Shown here in pieces: positions 34,302-45,949 of a DNA stretch of 64,000 nt. The notes beneath the pieces are model-generated. The model was given only the letters and a program-made list of their open reading frames with translations, did no database searches and was not told the DNA's origin. The position numbers were made by a program, and so were the translations under genes. Every line of letters starts with the position of its first letter. The first letter of the stretch is position 1. The stretch comes from Rhodocollybia butyracea (taxonomy: Eukaryota; Basidiomycota; Agaricomycetes; Agaricales; Omphalotaceae): assembly GCA_015501585.1 (NCBI GenBank), contig JADNRY010000089.1:1-64000 (forward strand), written 5' to 3'.

Positions 34302-35280
34302 CGTCGCTACTCGAGGGTGACAAATACGAATACGAATGTTGATAAACGTTAAAACTGCGCCATGTACCAGGCTGACCAGGACTATCAAGCTAGTTGCCTC
34401 AGGTCATCCTTGTTGTCTTCTGCTTCCTGTTGAAAGAGATTAGGGTAGGATAGAAGTACGATATTACACACGTACAGATACAGCATTCCAGATGCTCAGA
34501 GCAATCGAGAGTATCCCAGCATACTGAGAGGGTACGAGTTGACGTTGACTGAGCTCAATATAGTTTTGAGGACATTTTCGGGAATGTTCCAAGTGTTGGA
34601 TATTGCGCGCCTTTGGAAGAGTTCTGCTGAACGTAGAAACAAAGAAGCTTTGGGACTGGGTGCTGAAACGGACGATTCTGAGGAACTGTCTCAGAGTCGT
34701 CTTTTGAAGATTTAGGGAGAGACAGTGAAAACGAGGAAGAAGCAGATTTGCGGTCTGAGAAAGAACACTTTTCTATTTTCTTTTAATCACCGAACCTCGT
34801 CTCTTTCCAGCAAGCCCGCCAACAGCAAATATAAAACTATCCGTGAACGACATGCTCGGAGGCTAAACTAGCAAAAAAAAAGTGAAGCAAAACCTCGGAA
34901 AGTCCGAGGCCGATATCACTTTTCTACCTTTGAAATCTTCAAAAAAATCTACTTCTAATTCCGTTCATGCACTCTCCAAGACCACCACCACCACCACCAC
35001 CACCACTCCAAAACTTCATCGACATCTTCTCCAGTGACTAACAGTCAGCCAGCAACGCGTCTCAGGCAATTGGAATCGCTGCCAGCGCTGAAAAGTTTGC
35101 GCAGAAGCCTCGACGGAAACGACAACGAAAGTTTGTCCAACTCGAGAAGGAGGTCCCGCGGCGGATGCGGACAAAGATTCACGGAAAACTAAACTCTTGA
35201 AAAGTGATAAAACAGGCAATAAAATACTGAAGAAAGGGAAGAAATCGAAGAAGAACAGACTCAGAGTCAGGTTATTAGAA
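34302..35280. other. Intergenic region with a CCA microsatellite
   Basis: Holds the (ACC)n tract at 34981-35006, followed by a coding-like stretch with LESLPALKSLRRSLDGND (about 35070-35125) that has no acceptable start or splice context. I see no complete gene. Confidence 0.4.
34981..35006. repeat. (ACC)n microsatellite
   Basis: Uninterrupted trinucleotide run of almost nine units. In one + strand frame it encodes a histidine run, in another a proline run, but no gene around it is supported. Confidence 0.9.
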
Positions 35281-35337
35281 TTGCAGTGTAGTGAGCCCTT
35301 TCTTGAAATGGAAGGTCAAAGCTGGCAGAGCGCTGAG

Positions 35338-35343
35338 CACGTG
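35338..35343. promoter_or_regulatory. CACGTG box before X2
   Basis: Palindromic E-box 124 bp before the X2 start codon, matching boxes before X1 and X3. A TTATAAG box follows at 35411-35417. The 50 bp left of the CACGTG are also shared with X3 (ATGGAAGGTCAAAGCTGG). Confidence 0.6.
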
Positions 35344-35461
35344 TACCTTTACCTTTTGAAAAGCCTTTTGTGTCTCCTCGATTCCTTTGTTTCTTTTGTG
35401 ATGGATTTACTTATAAGCCTCGAATATTGCGACCGGTGGCCAGATCTTAACTCCCCTCATA

Positions 35462-36832
35462 ATGTCTACGAAAGCCAAGTCCGAACGTTCTGAACCCTGC
35501 TTTCGTTTCGTACCAATGTTAGAAAGCTACATCTCCTTCTCTCTTGACGTTCGGCAAACACTAGACCTACTTCGATGTGACATCGACGATGATACCGAAC
35601 AAGCTATTCAAAATTTTTCGATTAGAAAATATGTTGCACTTATTCAGAGTGTACGTGAATTGCTTCTCCTTTATAAGATCTTACTAACTACGTTGCATAT
35701 AGTATCCAACACTTCCTATGCCCGATCGACCGTACGAACGTATAGGACTCCGATTATTGCAACAGGGCCTCCCTGATCCTGTTCCCGAGGTATTTTTCGA
35801 ACCATACATGAGTTACCCCGTTGCACCAGAAAATTTCCATCCTCTCAATCGTCCTCCCGTTCACACCAACAAGCCGCTTCCTTGGGAAGGCTGTTACCAT
35901 GCCAGCTGTTTAGACGCATCGGTTTTTCTTCCTCAGAGTCGGCCCGATTACGCGAACGCCTTCCATATGGTCCACAGTGATTGGCTTCGAACCTATCAGT
36001 ATGGTGCCGAGGATATAGGTATTGTACGGGCGAAACAGAGGAAAGCCAAGTTTGGGAGCCAGGTTGATTTGGTGGATGAGACTGAAGAGCAACTTGAAGA
36101 ACCTTTGGAAGGACCTGAGCTGGATGATGATCTCCCTGAGGACCCTTGTCTCACGTTTTTACCACCCTCGGAGCGTCTACCGTATACACCTCTCGACCTA
36201 ACAAAGTACAAATTCGACTCGGATGGAAACATTGACTGGCTTGCTGAGTACGATGATGACGAGTCTGTTTCGGGATCTCTCAGCCATGATTCGACAGACA
36301 CTGGAAAAGACGGGTGGTCCGATGAAGATAGTCTCTTGGATGGCAATTACGGTGCTATTCCAATCAATTCTTACTTGAAAGGGATGATGCCGTTCAGTGG
36401 TGACATGCCTGACGGGAGATTTATTCCTGTGGTCAACTTTTCGCCCGACTTGTCTGGTATCCCTAGTCTTCATAGCATCGAGCAGTATTATAAAGATTTT
36501 GATGCTTTGGAAGCGTATGTTCTTACTTCGTCGTTTTGCGTCTCCATTTTAAACTGACAAATGGTAACAGGTTGGTGAGGAAATGTCAACTCGGCCCACC
36601 GATGCCAGCTTACTCCGTTGCTGATGATGAGCATGCGCAAATATTAACCCCGCTGGGAGCGCCTCAACTCCAAGAGCTCATTTGTCCAAGTATACCTAGT
36701 TTGTCGGTACCCGACGGTTCCGAATCATCCGTCTATAGTTCTGTGATCCTGAAGCAGGATAAAAAAGCTGGGTTTCTACTCAAAGCGAGTCGAGTAGCTC
36801 GGAAGCTCTTCATTTCTCTTTTTACAGACTGA
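35462..36832 (+). CDS. Family X protein, copy 2
   Basis: Exons 35462-35650, 35703-36514 and 36571-36832 total 1263 nt, 420 residues. Same domain order as copies 1 and 3: YISFSLDVRQTLDLL, LRLLQQGLPDPVPEVFFEP, KPLPWEGCYHASCLD, a strongly acidic linker, DGNIDWLAEYDDDES, and a basic C-terminal tail (ASRVARKLFISLF). It differs in an N-terminal insertion (SERSEPCF) and an altered end. Unlike copies 1 and 3 it has no family Y gene at its 5' side, so it is the unpaired member. All splice junctions are canonical and the frame is clean. Function unknown. Confidence 0.85.
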
Positions 36833-37079
36833 AATAAACACTGCTACTAGATAATATGTATTGTCGCTACCTATAATCCTGCACATAATAATTAGGCACC
36901 ATTTGCGTTGATCCAGAAGTAACATATCGCAGCCATTTGGTTTGTAGTGAAGAATTTGGGTGAAAGTTGAGAGCAAGCGATGGGTAAACTAGGTAACACA
37001 GTGCACGGTGATTCCAGCGATTCATTTACACATGATTTACACTTCGGTTTTGAATCGACTGAGCACATCGAACGTATTT

Positions 37080-37640
37080 GCGTGCGATGGGCGAAACCGT
37101 TTGAATTTCGTCCGTTCCGAGATTTCGAGGTTTGGGACTTTCAAGAAATGGACGAAGGAAGTTGCTGTCGCGATGCTTGGTATAGGTTCAACGTTCAGGT
37201 TTGAAAGGTGGGTTCAAGCTCGAGAGTTAGATACAACCCTTTATATTCTTGCCGAATACCTCCGTCCTTCCACCACCGATGCAAGCAAAAATCCCTTGTG
37301 GATCTGAATTCGCATCCCAATAAAATTCCACAACGTCTGTGGTATCTCTCTAGGCGCTATATTGCCACCGCCGGAACGTATTCTTGGAGACATCTAGAGG
37401 TACATATGAATCTTGAGTAACGGTTAAGGAAAATCAGTGATAGAACCAAGATGGACGTTGATTAGTGCTACATGCTTGCATATGCCCGTTCGACCAAGTG
37501 TACCGGGCCTGCAGGCAGTAGCAGAACGATAACGATCACGGTACAGGATCATCTTGGATGTAACAACGCTGCGGTAGGCATCGGGTTTGAGTCGCAGGGA
37601 GAGATGCTACCTGGTTTGACCGACGTCAACCGCTGAGTTC
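37080..37640. repeat. Degenerate duplicated segment R, copy 1
   Basis: Matches 50500-51110 and, in part, 55260-55547. Shared landmarks include TGGGACTTTCAAGA...ATGGACGAAG at the left and GGCATCGGGTT(T/C)GAGTCGCA at the right. The segment was probably once a minus-strand gene, since the right-hand copies keep longer open frames on that strand, but no copy is intact and I do not recognise it. Confidence 0.6.
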
Positions 37641-37789
37641 ATTACTTCTTTTACAAGTACTATGAGCTCGAACTTGAAGACTACGCTAGATTAGACGCCC
37701 TAGCGGCAAGGCTAGCGCTCAAATGTATCGCTGGGATTTAACGTTTCCTTCCTAACCACATGCATGAACGTTTGAACCACTGCCGTGAC

Positions 37790-38620
37790 AACTTTACAAC
37801 ATCCAATATTTTGCTACCGAGGTGGGCGAAGGCAGTAGACAAGTGTGTCGTATAAAGGACCTAGTCTCATCGATGCTTGGCTCGGGAACTTGGTTGTAGC
37901 AGGAAGGGATGAACAAGCATCGAACTCTGGCCTCTCAAAGTTCTCTCGTTCAACCCTATTACAAACTCTTTTATGCATCAGGCCTTCAGCGCTTCAGCCC
38001 TAGGGCTCGTGCTTCAAAAAGAAAAACCCACGTTCTAAGTATCCGAGTCTTCCTCGTCCGCCATTACAAATGATCTCCACTCCCTTTGCCTTCGCTTCTC
38101 CCATCGCTTCTGGATCCGCTGCTACACTGTTCTTCGAATTAACCCTATATTTGGGGGAATGTGCGCCTCTGGATCCTTGTCCTCTCAATCCTTGATAGAC
38201 GGCTCGAGTATTCGGAGCGATTTAAGGATATGAATGAGTATTCACTTCGCTCACGCGCCTGTTGTGAGCTATGTGGGGACTGTTTTTGTCTGTCCTTGGA
38301 TGGTCCCAAAGCCGGTTCATTCGTGGTTAGCAAGTACTACTGGCAACAAGGATGTTAGGCTACATTCATGCACTTTACGGTCTGTACAGCTGCGTCGTCA
38401 AGAATGACAACGATGTATCGTTTATCGATTTGGACTCTCGAGGTAGATTGTCCTTCACTTACGGCCTCGAAAACACGGTTTCGGCAGCTTCAAATGGGAT
38501 TTATGGCCAAGGCTACCTCTAATGACAACAGGGTACGCGAGTTTTGTTTACATCATTGCTTCCACCTATCTTACGATGGTACCAGGCTCTTTTGTGTGGA
38601 TTATCATATGTAAGTTGATT
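37790..38620. repeat. Degenerate duplicated segment S, copy 1
   Basis: Matches 45950-46740 in the same orientation: GGTGGGCGAAGGCA near the left, TTCTCCCATCGCTT in the middle, GGCCAAGGCTACCTC near the right. A coding-like + strand stretch reads ALYGLYSCVVKND and DVSFIDLDSRGRLSFTYGLE, ending in a stop at 38521. Frames upstream do not join cleanly. A former gene, now decayed in both copies; family not recognised. Confidence 0.55.
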
Positions 38621-38672
38621 AAGATTAGGGCTATTTGATACTTAGATTCCGAATGGAAAATGAAAGCTTCAT

Positions 38673-39682
38673 TCATGCTCGGAGGGAGAGATTCTCTATC
38701 CCTTGCGTGATATCAACAAAGTTTCGGGTGCCGTTTACACATCTCCCGGCTGCTCCGATTCGAGGAAGTCTCTTTGCCACTGCAACCGATGGATAATTTT
38801 CCTTTGTGGGCGAAAAGTTCTCCTTGATGGGCAAGATATTCATAGTGGACTGTCGGCGAAGACTTGTGGGGCGTCGTTGAGAGCCGTATGTGTGATACGT
38901 TGCACAAGATGCAATACTGGCAGATGATTGACCAGGTTCGAGAATGGTCAACTTCGAGGGGAACTATAAGCATGGTAAGAGATCTGCTGCATACGAAGGT
39001 GGATAATAAACTTACCAAATTTTTATCTTCACAGCGAGGATTTTTCGCGTATTCCTGCTCTCATTACTCAGCGGGGTCAACTTCTTTGAAGGCTTACACT
39101 CACCAGTACACTGTTCAGCATTTTTACTCGAAAAGCAGGATTCTCAGCTCTCTCGACCCATCGTTTCTTCTTAGAAATGCAAAGGTCAATGAATCGTGCC
39201 TGCTGTTCAAGATCCAAATGATATCCCCCTCGCCAGCATTCTAGGTTAGCTTCATCCACCTCATATATGTAGCCTAGTACCCATTGGCTCTTTACACCTT
39301 CTTTAGGCTTCCATTGTGGAATTGTGCCAAGACGTTCATGAGACTCGAATGTTGCGACATCCCAGGCGAGGGAGCCAGTTTCAACCGGGATGACAAAATG
39401 TCGCATCATGACCGGGAGTTGACTAATTGGGGTGTCGTCAAAGGTGGCCATCAAGCAGATTTTGCGTTTCGACCCCTCTCGAACACTCTGCTTGTTATTT
39501 GGGAGGACTAGACAAGGACGCAACTTGGCCTTGCCGGTTTGAACTGCCGCTTCGATGTCGTCTAGGCGCTTTGTTACAGATGATTGGCGTGTCTTGTCCA
39601 ATATGCAGTTGGAGAAGCACAGAAGCATGGGGTGGAGAACGGAATCGTGGATGGCGGAAACGTGAACTGAGGAGATTGTCAT
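38673..39682 (-). CDS. Family Y protein, copy 2
   Basis: Exons 39104-39682 and 38673-38963 encode 289 residues. Conserved with copy 1: HDSVLHPMLLCFSNCILDKT, KLRPCLVLPN, ICLMATFDDTPISQLP, CWRGGYHLDLEQQARF and the disordered tail with NFSPTKENYPSVAVAKR. The intron is about 140 nt, longer than most here. The same TTCCCC acceptor used in copy 1 keeps the frame, while the earlier AG would give an immediate stop in this copy. It is divergent from X3, mirroring Y1/X1 in inverted orientation. Unknown function. Confidence 0.8.
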
Positions 39683-40036
39683 TTTGGAGAGAGAGGTTGT
39701 AGTGATTGTGCGTATAAAAAGTACTAGGTAGAGACCTGCTCGAAGAATGAGAGTGGAAAATGTGGCGATTTTGATGGGTCAAAGGATGTGTGCTCAAGAC
39801 TTGACGTAGATTATTTTAACCATCAGGTAGTTCTTGTGGAAAACAATGGCTTAAAACGATTTGGATTATTGGCAAGGCCTTTCCTTGAAATGGAAGGTCA
39901 AAGCTGGGCACGTGGTGGCATTGTTCTGCTTGATTTCGAAAAGGCTTGGAACTTGTTTCCTTTGTTTCTTTTGTTTTGCTGGTGATGGATCTGCTTATAA
40001 GCACCGAATATCGCGACTAGTCTTTACTCCCCCATA
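39683..40036. promoter_or_regulatory. Shared divergent promoter of Y2 and X3
   Basis: 354 bp between the start codons. CACGTG lies at 39909-39914, 128 bp from the X3 ATG, and TTATAA at 40005-40010. Much of it aligns with the X1/Y1 promoter in reverse orientation. Confidence 0.6.
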
Positions 40037-41407
40037 ATGTCTGCCGCAGCCAAGTCTGAAACCCGCTATCGTTTCATACCAAGCTTAGAAAGCTACATCT
40101 CCTTCTCTCTTGACGTTCGGCAAACACTATACTTACTTCGATGTGACATTGACGATGATACCGAACAAGCTATCCAAAATTTTCCCATTAGAAAATATGT
40201 CGCTCTCATTCAGGATGTACGTGACTCGTCTTTCTTTTACAGAATCATCATACTAACTATATCGCATACAGTATTCTGGGCTTCCTATGCCCGATCAACC
40301 GTACTACAGCATAGAACTCCGATTATTGCAACAGGGCCTCCTTAATCCTATCCCCGGGCTATTTGTCGAATCACACATGAGCTTCCCCGTTGCACCAGAA
40401 ACTTTCCATCCTCTGGATCGTCCTCCTGTTCACACCAACAAGCCGCTTCCTTGGGAAGGCTGTTATCATGCCAGCTGTTTAGACGCATCGGTTTTTCTTC
40501 CTCAGAGTCGGCACGATTATGCGAACGCCTTCCATATGGTCCACAGCGATTGGCTTCGAACCTATTTTTATGGTATCGAGGATGTAGATAATGCACGGGC
40601 GAAACGGAGGAAAGCCAAGTTTGGGAGCCAGGCTGATCTGGTAGATGAGAGTAAGGAGCAACTTGAAGAACCTTTGGAAGGACCTGAGCTGGATGATGAT
40701 CTCCCTGAGGATCCTTGTCTCACGTTTTTACCTCCCGACTCGGAGCGTCTTCCGTATACACCTCCCGACCCGAAATTGTACAAATACGACTCGGATGGAA
40801 ACATTGACTGGCTTGTCGACTCCGATGATGACAAGTCTGATTCAAGATCTCTCGGCCATGATTCGACAGACGCTGGAAAAGACGGGTGCTCCGATGAAGA
40901 TAGTCTCTTGGATGACGATGGCGATGCTATTCCAATCAATTCCTTCTTGAAAGGGATGATGCCGTTCAGTGGTGACATGCCTGACGGGAGTTTTGTTCCT
41001 GTGGTCAGCTTTTCGCCTGACTTGTCTGGTATCCCAAGTCTTCATGGAACCGACCAGTATTATAAAGATTTTGATGCTCTGGAAGCGTATGTTCTCAGTT
41101 CATCTTTCTGCGTCTCCTTTTTAAACTGACAAATGGTAACAGGTTGGTGAGGAAATGTCAACTCGGCCCACCGATGCCAGCTTCCACTGTTGCTGATGAT
41201 GAGCATGCGCAAATATCAACGCCGCTGGGCGCGCCTGAACTCCAAGAGAACCTTTGTCCGAGTATACCTAGTTTGTTGACACCCGATGGTTCCGAATCTG
41301 CCCATAGTTCTGTGATCCCGAAGCAGGCTGCAAAAGTTGGGTTTCTGCTCAACGCGAGTCGAGTAGCTCGGAAACTCTTCATTTCCATTTTTTCCAGGTC
41401 GAGATAA
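40037..41407 (+). CDS. Family X protein, copy 3
   Basis: Exons 40037-40216, 40272-41086 and 41143-41407 total 1260 nt, 419 residues. It is close to copy 1 throughout: ETRYRFIPSLESYISF, LRLLQQGLLNPIPGLF, PQSRHDYANAFHMVHSDW, acidic linker EEPLEGPELDDDLPEDP, DGNIDWLVDSDDDKSDS, then the basic tail ASRVARKLFISIFSRSR. Introns fall at the same codons as in copies 1 and 2. It is paired with Y2. The 150 bp after the stop are also conserved with copies 1 and 2 (AATAATTAGGCAC, then GCAACATATCGCAGCC), so the duplicated unit includes the 3' flank. Function unknown. Confidence 0.85.
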
Positions 41408-41559
41408 ATACTACTAGATAATTCATAATGTAATAATTAGGCACTATTTGCGCTCATCCAGAAGCAACATATCGCAGCCCTTGGTTTTTAGTGAAGAGTT
41501 TGGCTGGAAGCGAGCTAGGTCATGACAGGGTATTGCCAAAAATGCTGGTATTAATGCAA

Positions 41560-42359
41560 TAACTCCGGAGAAGCACTTGAGCGAAGTGAGTTCTAAACAT
41601 GCGTCCAAGGTAATGTGCGTCAGTATCCCGCGTGTCGACGCGTACTGACTGAACCCTAGGCCAGCCCTATGCATTGACCCGAGACCGATGCAAGCAGCAA
41701 GAACCTAGTAGATCTATAGAGGCGTGGACTCCGAAGAACCAAAAATTATGCTAGATGGTTATTATGGTTTTGTTTTGTTTTGTTTTTTTAAGTTTGCTGA
41801 CATAGGACAAGCGACCTTACACCAACTAGCGTGGCTCTAAGAGTTGGCGAGGCTCGTCCACTGCTCGGCTGCCTTTAATGCCCCTTCAAAATATATAAAT
41901 AAATATGTAAAGGGGAGCTGGATGGAGCCGGCCAGACTTGTAATTCGCTGGGCGAGTTGAAAAATAGTGTGCTCTTGCTGCTGTCAGTGGACAGCACTCC
42001 CAGCTTGACTACTGCTTAGTGCTCAATCTCCTTCACTATACTCACCTTTCGATAGCATGGGGCATAAAACGAATTCTCTGAAACCGATACACAGACTTTC
42101 GCATTCGGATAAACTTGAATATTATAATACATGTACATTATACCACCACCTCGATCGCTACCACCACTGTCTGCCTGTACCAAAGCGAATCCGCCATCTT
42201 TGCTCAGCTTGTCTCATGATTGTATTGCATTTATTAGTTATATGTCAGAAAATTCCGCGTCCACGCTCTCCTCCCTCGACCTAGCGCTTAGTACACCGTC
42301 AGAGATTATTCAAGTTATGAATTGTATTAGAAACTCACTTGATATGTGGTGGGTTTGAT
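41560..42359. other. Gene-free stretch
   Basis: AT-rich in the middle, with a TTTTG run near 41770-41786. No paralogous block or coding exon recognised. Confidence 0.4.
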
Positions 42360-42605
42360 TTAAGAAGGGAAGTCGCAGTCGGAAGTTACGCTGCCTTCGA
42401 CTTGGCAGCACGACCTGAAGTTGCTCAGGCGCTCCGAGATAGAGTCGGCCGCGCAGTCGTTTCCGTCTTGGAACGACCCGTTAAGATCCGCGCAGCAGCT
42501 CTTGGTGTTGTGTACGTTGTTGGCACCTCCAGCGTCGAGGCACTTGCAAGCGTGGGCAGGGATAGCAGCCACGACGGCGACAAGTACAAAAGCGAGGAAG
42601 TTCAT
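42360..42605 (-). CDS. Small secreted cysteine-rich protein
   Basis: A single-exon gene of 81 residues. Residues 1-19 (MNFLAFVLVAVVAAIPAHA) form a clear signal peptide. The mature part has eight cysteines in the order C-x-C, CC, C, CC, C, with DGNDCAADSISERLSNF in the middle. The even number suggests four disulfides. The spacing is not that of hydrophobins, which start with one isolated cysteine before the first pair. I recall similar small secreted proteins in mushrooms without known function. Effector, defence or surface roles are possible. A good TATA box lies upstream. Confidence 0.8.
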   Translation of the reverse strand: MNFLAFVLVAVVAAIPAHACKCLDAGGANNVHNTKSCCADLNGSFQDGNDCAADSISERLSNFRSCCQVEGSVTSDCDFPS

Positions 42606-42694
42606 AGTGGTAGTAAAATAGTGTGTTCGTTGACTAAGTAGTAGTTGTGTTAAGAGTAGCTGGGTGCTGAAAGTAAATGGCCTTTACGGGTGGC

Positions 42695-42702
42695 CTTTTA
42701 TA
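42695..42702 (-). promoter_or_regulatory. TATA box of the small secreted protein gene
   Basis: Reverse strand reads GTATAAAAGG, centred about 95 bp upstream of the start codon. It fits a highly expressed small secreted protein. Confidence 0.6.
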
Positions 42703-42709
42703 CGTCTCG

Positions 42710-43721
42710 CTGGTGGGCGAGGGCGATGCCAGCTATTCATGAAATTGTAGCACTGTTGTTTTACAAAACTCTCGTTTACCTACAAATAATTAAAATGAAG
42801 TACAAATTCATTGCCCCGCAAACTATCGGGCCTCTCGTCCTGGAATTTGCTCCACGAAGGGTTCCAAACACTGTTTGGATATACATAAACAAGATCAATA
42901 TACTTAGTGAAAATTTGGTACCCGACATAGACGGAATTCCAAGCTGGATTCCTACTCGATCATCATGTATTACTGGGCCCCAAAATTATTGATGCCCAAA
43001 AGAATCAGCATGAGGAGTACTTCCCTGTACTTTCCCCAGCGTCGACGACTCCTCAGTACGAGGTTGACATCACTGATTACATGCTTCGAGTTCTTATCAT
43101 TCATTGTATTCCTGCTACTCTCTGCTACTCCAAATTGGACAGCTTGAAGTTCCGTTTCTATGTCGCCTTGTATATATACCCAAACAGAGTTTGGTATTCA
43201 AATGTATTCTTCGTGGAGCAAATGTTAGGACGATGGAGGCGAGGCCCCAATTTTGCCAAGCGATGAGCTCGTACACTGGCAGCATCTGCAAAACCTGGGA
43301 TGAACTTTGGAGCTTTGGGATGCTCTGGAGTGCTCTGTAGCGCACAGATGAGGTACTTTACAACGGTCACGTACTTATCATTAACAAGAGATTTGTAAGG
43401 CAACATAAATAGCTGGAATGCGGTACAATTTCGATGAGATGTACAAGACTTAGGCTTCACCCGCTCTCGATGGTTGTATTCGTTCCCAGTATTGAAGCAC
43501 TTGCTTATTACATGGTGATAAATATGATTTTAATTCCTTTGACAATCTTCAAAAGCCGTACTTGTGCTGAAGACAATGGTCCCGCTCCTTCGGGAGATGT
43601 CCTGGACTGATTTATCCGCAATGTTTTCTTTTTCGTGCGGATATGAGCCCGGTGGGGCCTCCCAGTCTCACAATTAATTGAGAACACCGCAGCACCATCT
43701 GTTTGTTGATCCATCCGAGCC
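42710..43721. other. Gene-free stretch
   Basis: Several short overlapping open frames on both strands, none with a motif or paralogue. Nothing supportable seen. Confidence 0.35.
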
Positions 43722-44036
43722 TCATGAGTCGGAGTCATTAGTGGCCAGGGGCTGCGTTGAATCGTAATAAGTTGTCACTACATACTCTTTAGGGCAAATT
43801 TGGTGGCTGAGATCTAAAGGAAGTACTAAGTAATCGATCTCAGAGAGCACGCCAGTAGTAACATAGAATCGAACAGGGGATAATCCGGAAATGAGTGATG
43901 CCACCGCTCCAAAGATAGTAGAGTACTTATCAATCCTAAAAAGCCTTGAGATGTCTGGAATGACTGGAAATATCGTACTGGAACCAAAAGTCGGCGCGCG
44001 CTGCGACAGAATACGAGGAGAAGAACAAAGAAACAA
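43722..44036 (-). CDS. Possible small protein or terminal exon
   Basis: A 104-residue open frame with IFPVIPDISRLFRIDKYSTI, SGLSPVRFYVTTGVLSEIDY and a polar end YDSTQPLATNDSDS. The composition looks protein-like, but an overlapping frame (43826-44140) is equally open and no homologue is known to me. It could be the last exon of a spliced gene starting near 44140. Confidence 0.25.
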   Translation of the reverse strand: MFLCSSPRILSQRAPTFGSSTIFPVIPDISRLFRIDKYSTIFGAVASLISGLSPVRFYVTTGVLSEIDYLVLPLDLSHQICPKEYVVTTYYDSTQPLATNDSDS

Positions 44037-44140
44037 TGCAAAATGAAAACTTGATGAACAACTGAAGCGGGAATGAAAGGTGGAACTGGGCGGATGGAAG
44101 GTGGAACCGGATGGAGCTGAGTGACCGCGGAGTAAAACAC

Positions 44141-44851
44141 CGTCCGACCAGTTTAAGCCCCGATCTTATAGGATAGAATCAGCCCCACGTCCTTTACTTC
44201 CACTCGCACACTCTTCATGAGCAGATACACGTGATTCTGTCGTGCAAGAGTTTGGCAAAAGTGATTGACTATCTCTGAGCAATGATTCCCCTAGGTTTGT
44301 TCTACTCCTACTAGTAAATTGGCTGTGATCCGTGGATGTACAACATCTTTAAAGCTAATAGCTAATCCTTGAATGCAAAGAAGACCTATCCAAACTAAGG
44401 CAACAATACAGAACGTTTGGAGCTTTGGAAACTATCTATCAATGGCAAACATCAGTGGAGACAAAGTGGATAATTAAGGAGTTGGAGTGAACATACAAGT
44501 CATGCTGCCAAGGATGTAGAGCCAGTGGAACTGTGTGTAGGCACGCGCAATTCGGCAACATATTGGCAAGGCACCCACTATATGAAAAGGTAGGTTTGAG
44601 AATTGTCAATTCTTAACCCGGGTTGTACACAAGGAGCACTACGGGGGCTGCCGTAGTCTTGTAAACAAGCACGTTTACAGTGTGATCGGCGTGAAGAAAG
44701 GACTAGATCTGTCTTCACCGTCACAAGCGCGATGCAAGGTAGTAGTACATGTTTAGCTTTAACAATGCTCTTATACTTTATCATTTTGATCTCCCTCGCG
44801 TTTGAAAAGAGCGCCGCAGGCTAGTGGATGGGAAGATGGAAAGGAAAAAAA
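44141..44851. other. Gene-free stretch
   Basis: No coding exon, repeat or RNA gene recognised. Confidence 0.35.
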
Positions 44852-45045
44852 GCCCTCCGCAAGGGGCGCTCGATGCGTAGTCAGCCCCCGCAGCAAGCGA
44901 GTTAGGTTAGGAGAAAATTTGCTCTCCGAAGGAGCATCCCCACACGCAGCGGGCCCCCGCGGCGAGCGGGTTGGGTTAGGGGAAAATGTTACGCTCCGCA
45001 ACAAGCGCTTGACGCGTAGTCGGCCTCTGCAATGAACGGACAAGA
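44852..45045. repeat. 69-bp minisatellite, about 2.8 units
   Basis: Units start at 44852, 44921 and 44990. Each contains a CTCCG-type start, CGCGTAGTC- or CGCAGCGGG-like middle, and GCGAG(T/C)... TTAGG(G/A)GAAAAT end; the third is cut short. Because 69 is divisible by three, open frames run through on both strands (77 codons +, 101 codons -) as a repeat effect. The GGTTGGGTTAGGGG part is telomere-like but isolated. Confidence 0.8.
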
Positions 45046-45949
45046 AGGGGGGGTTGTTGCAGGTTGTTGCCCCCAAGTGCTGGTGAAAAAAAACATGGAT
45101 AGGGACTCGCCGTAACCTACCTGTGTCAGAGTCTCTGCTCTACTGTCAGAACAAGACCAAAAGATATCGAGTTAATCACTTACAAAGCTCATATTTGGCC
45201 CTAATTTTCAACGCTTCAGTATCCACGTTGTTAAGCTGACTGACTTCGACATGCATGTTCCATGCGATAGACATGGACTTGCAGCGCATGTCAAGGAAGC
45301 GAAGATTGATTCCACAGATTTTTGCAAGAGATATATGGTGTTATCCGGCAGGAAGTCCAGGAGGTTGAGCGGGAGGTGAGAAGACTCAGTTGGGTGAGCT
45401 ATAGCCTATTGAATGGTTACTTCATCGATCAGGCCATGGTTTGCAGAAAGAATAGCTAATAGATCATGAATTAACATGGTAGCAATGTACGAGGGTGGTA
45501 GTGGTATGGAACGAAGATGTGGATAAGTAACAAAGCGCGCAGGCATTTGGAGCACGCGTGCGAGCGCCTAGCCGAATCTGTCTGCGGGCCGTTCCTGTCA
45601 GACTCCAGAGAATGGCCGTTTACTCTTTTCGTTATGAAAATCCTGTCAGTTTTGTTGCCTGCTCGCTCAAAGAACCGAAGAGGACCGCGATAATTTCAGA
45701 GAGAGTCGGTTATTTCTCGAAAAATTGATTGAAAAGCGGAATTTCCGAGAGATAGCTGTCCAGCTCCTACATTGCAAGTTCACCGTGTGAAGACACACGC
45801 TTGGTCAAGGAGCCGCTAAATTGTTGTCTGGTGAGTCGTCTCGATGATGATATAGGGATCCTTCACCTGATGAATGCTCGCAGAGCAAGGCCATGTTAAC
45901 GGACCGTTGACCTTTCTCACGAACAGTCGCGCTAGGACGACTTTGCGCT
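45046..45949. other. Gene-free stretch
   Basis: No gene supported. One short open frame (45805-45993, -) lacks any motif. Confidence 0.35.

Noticed and set aside
44880..44985. Telomere-like TTAGG repeats
   Set aside because: Only isolated single motifs inside a 69-bp minisatellite; no tandem TTAGGG array.
44771..45076. Open frames of 77 and 101 codons on both strands
   Set aside because: They follow from the 69-bp repeat length and low stop content, with no protein-like features.
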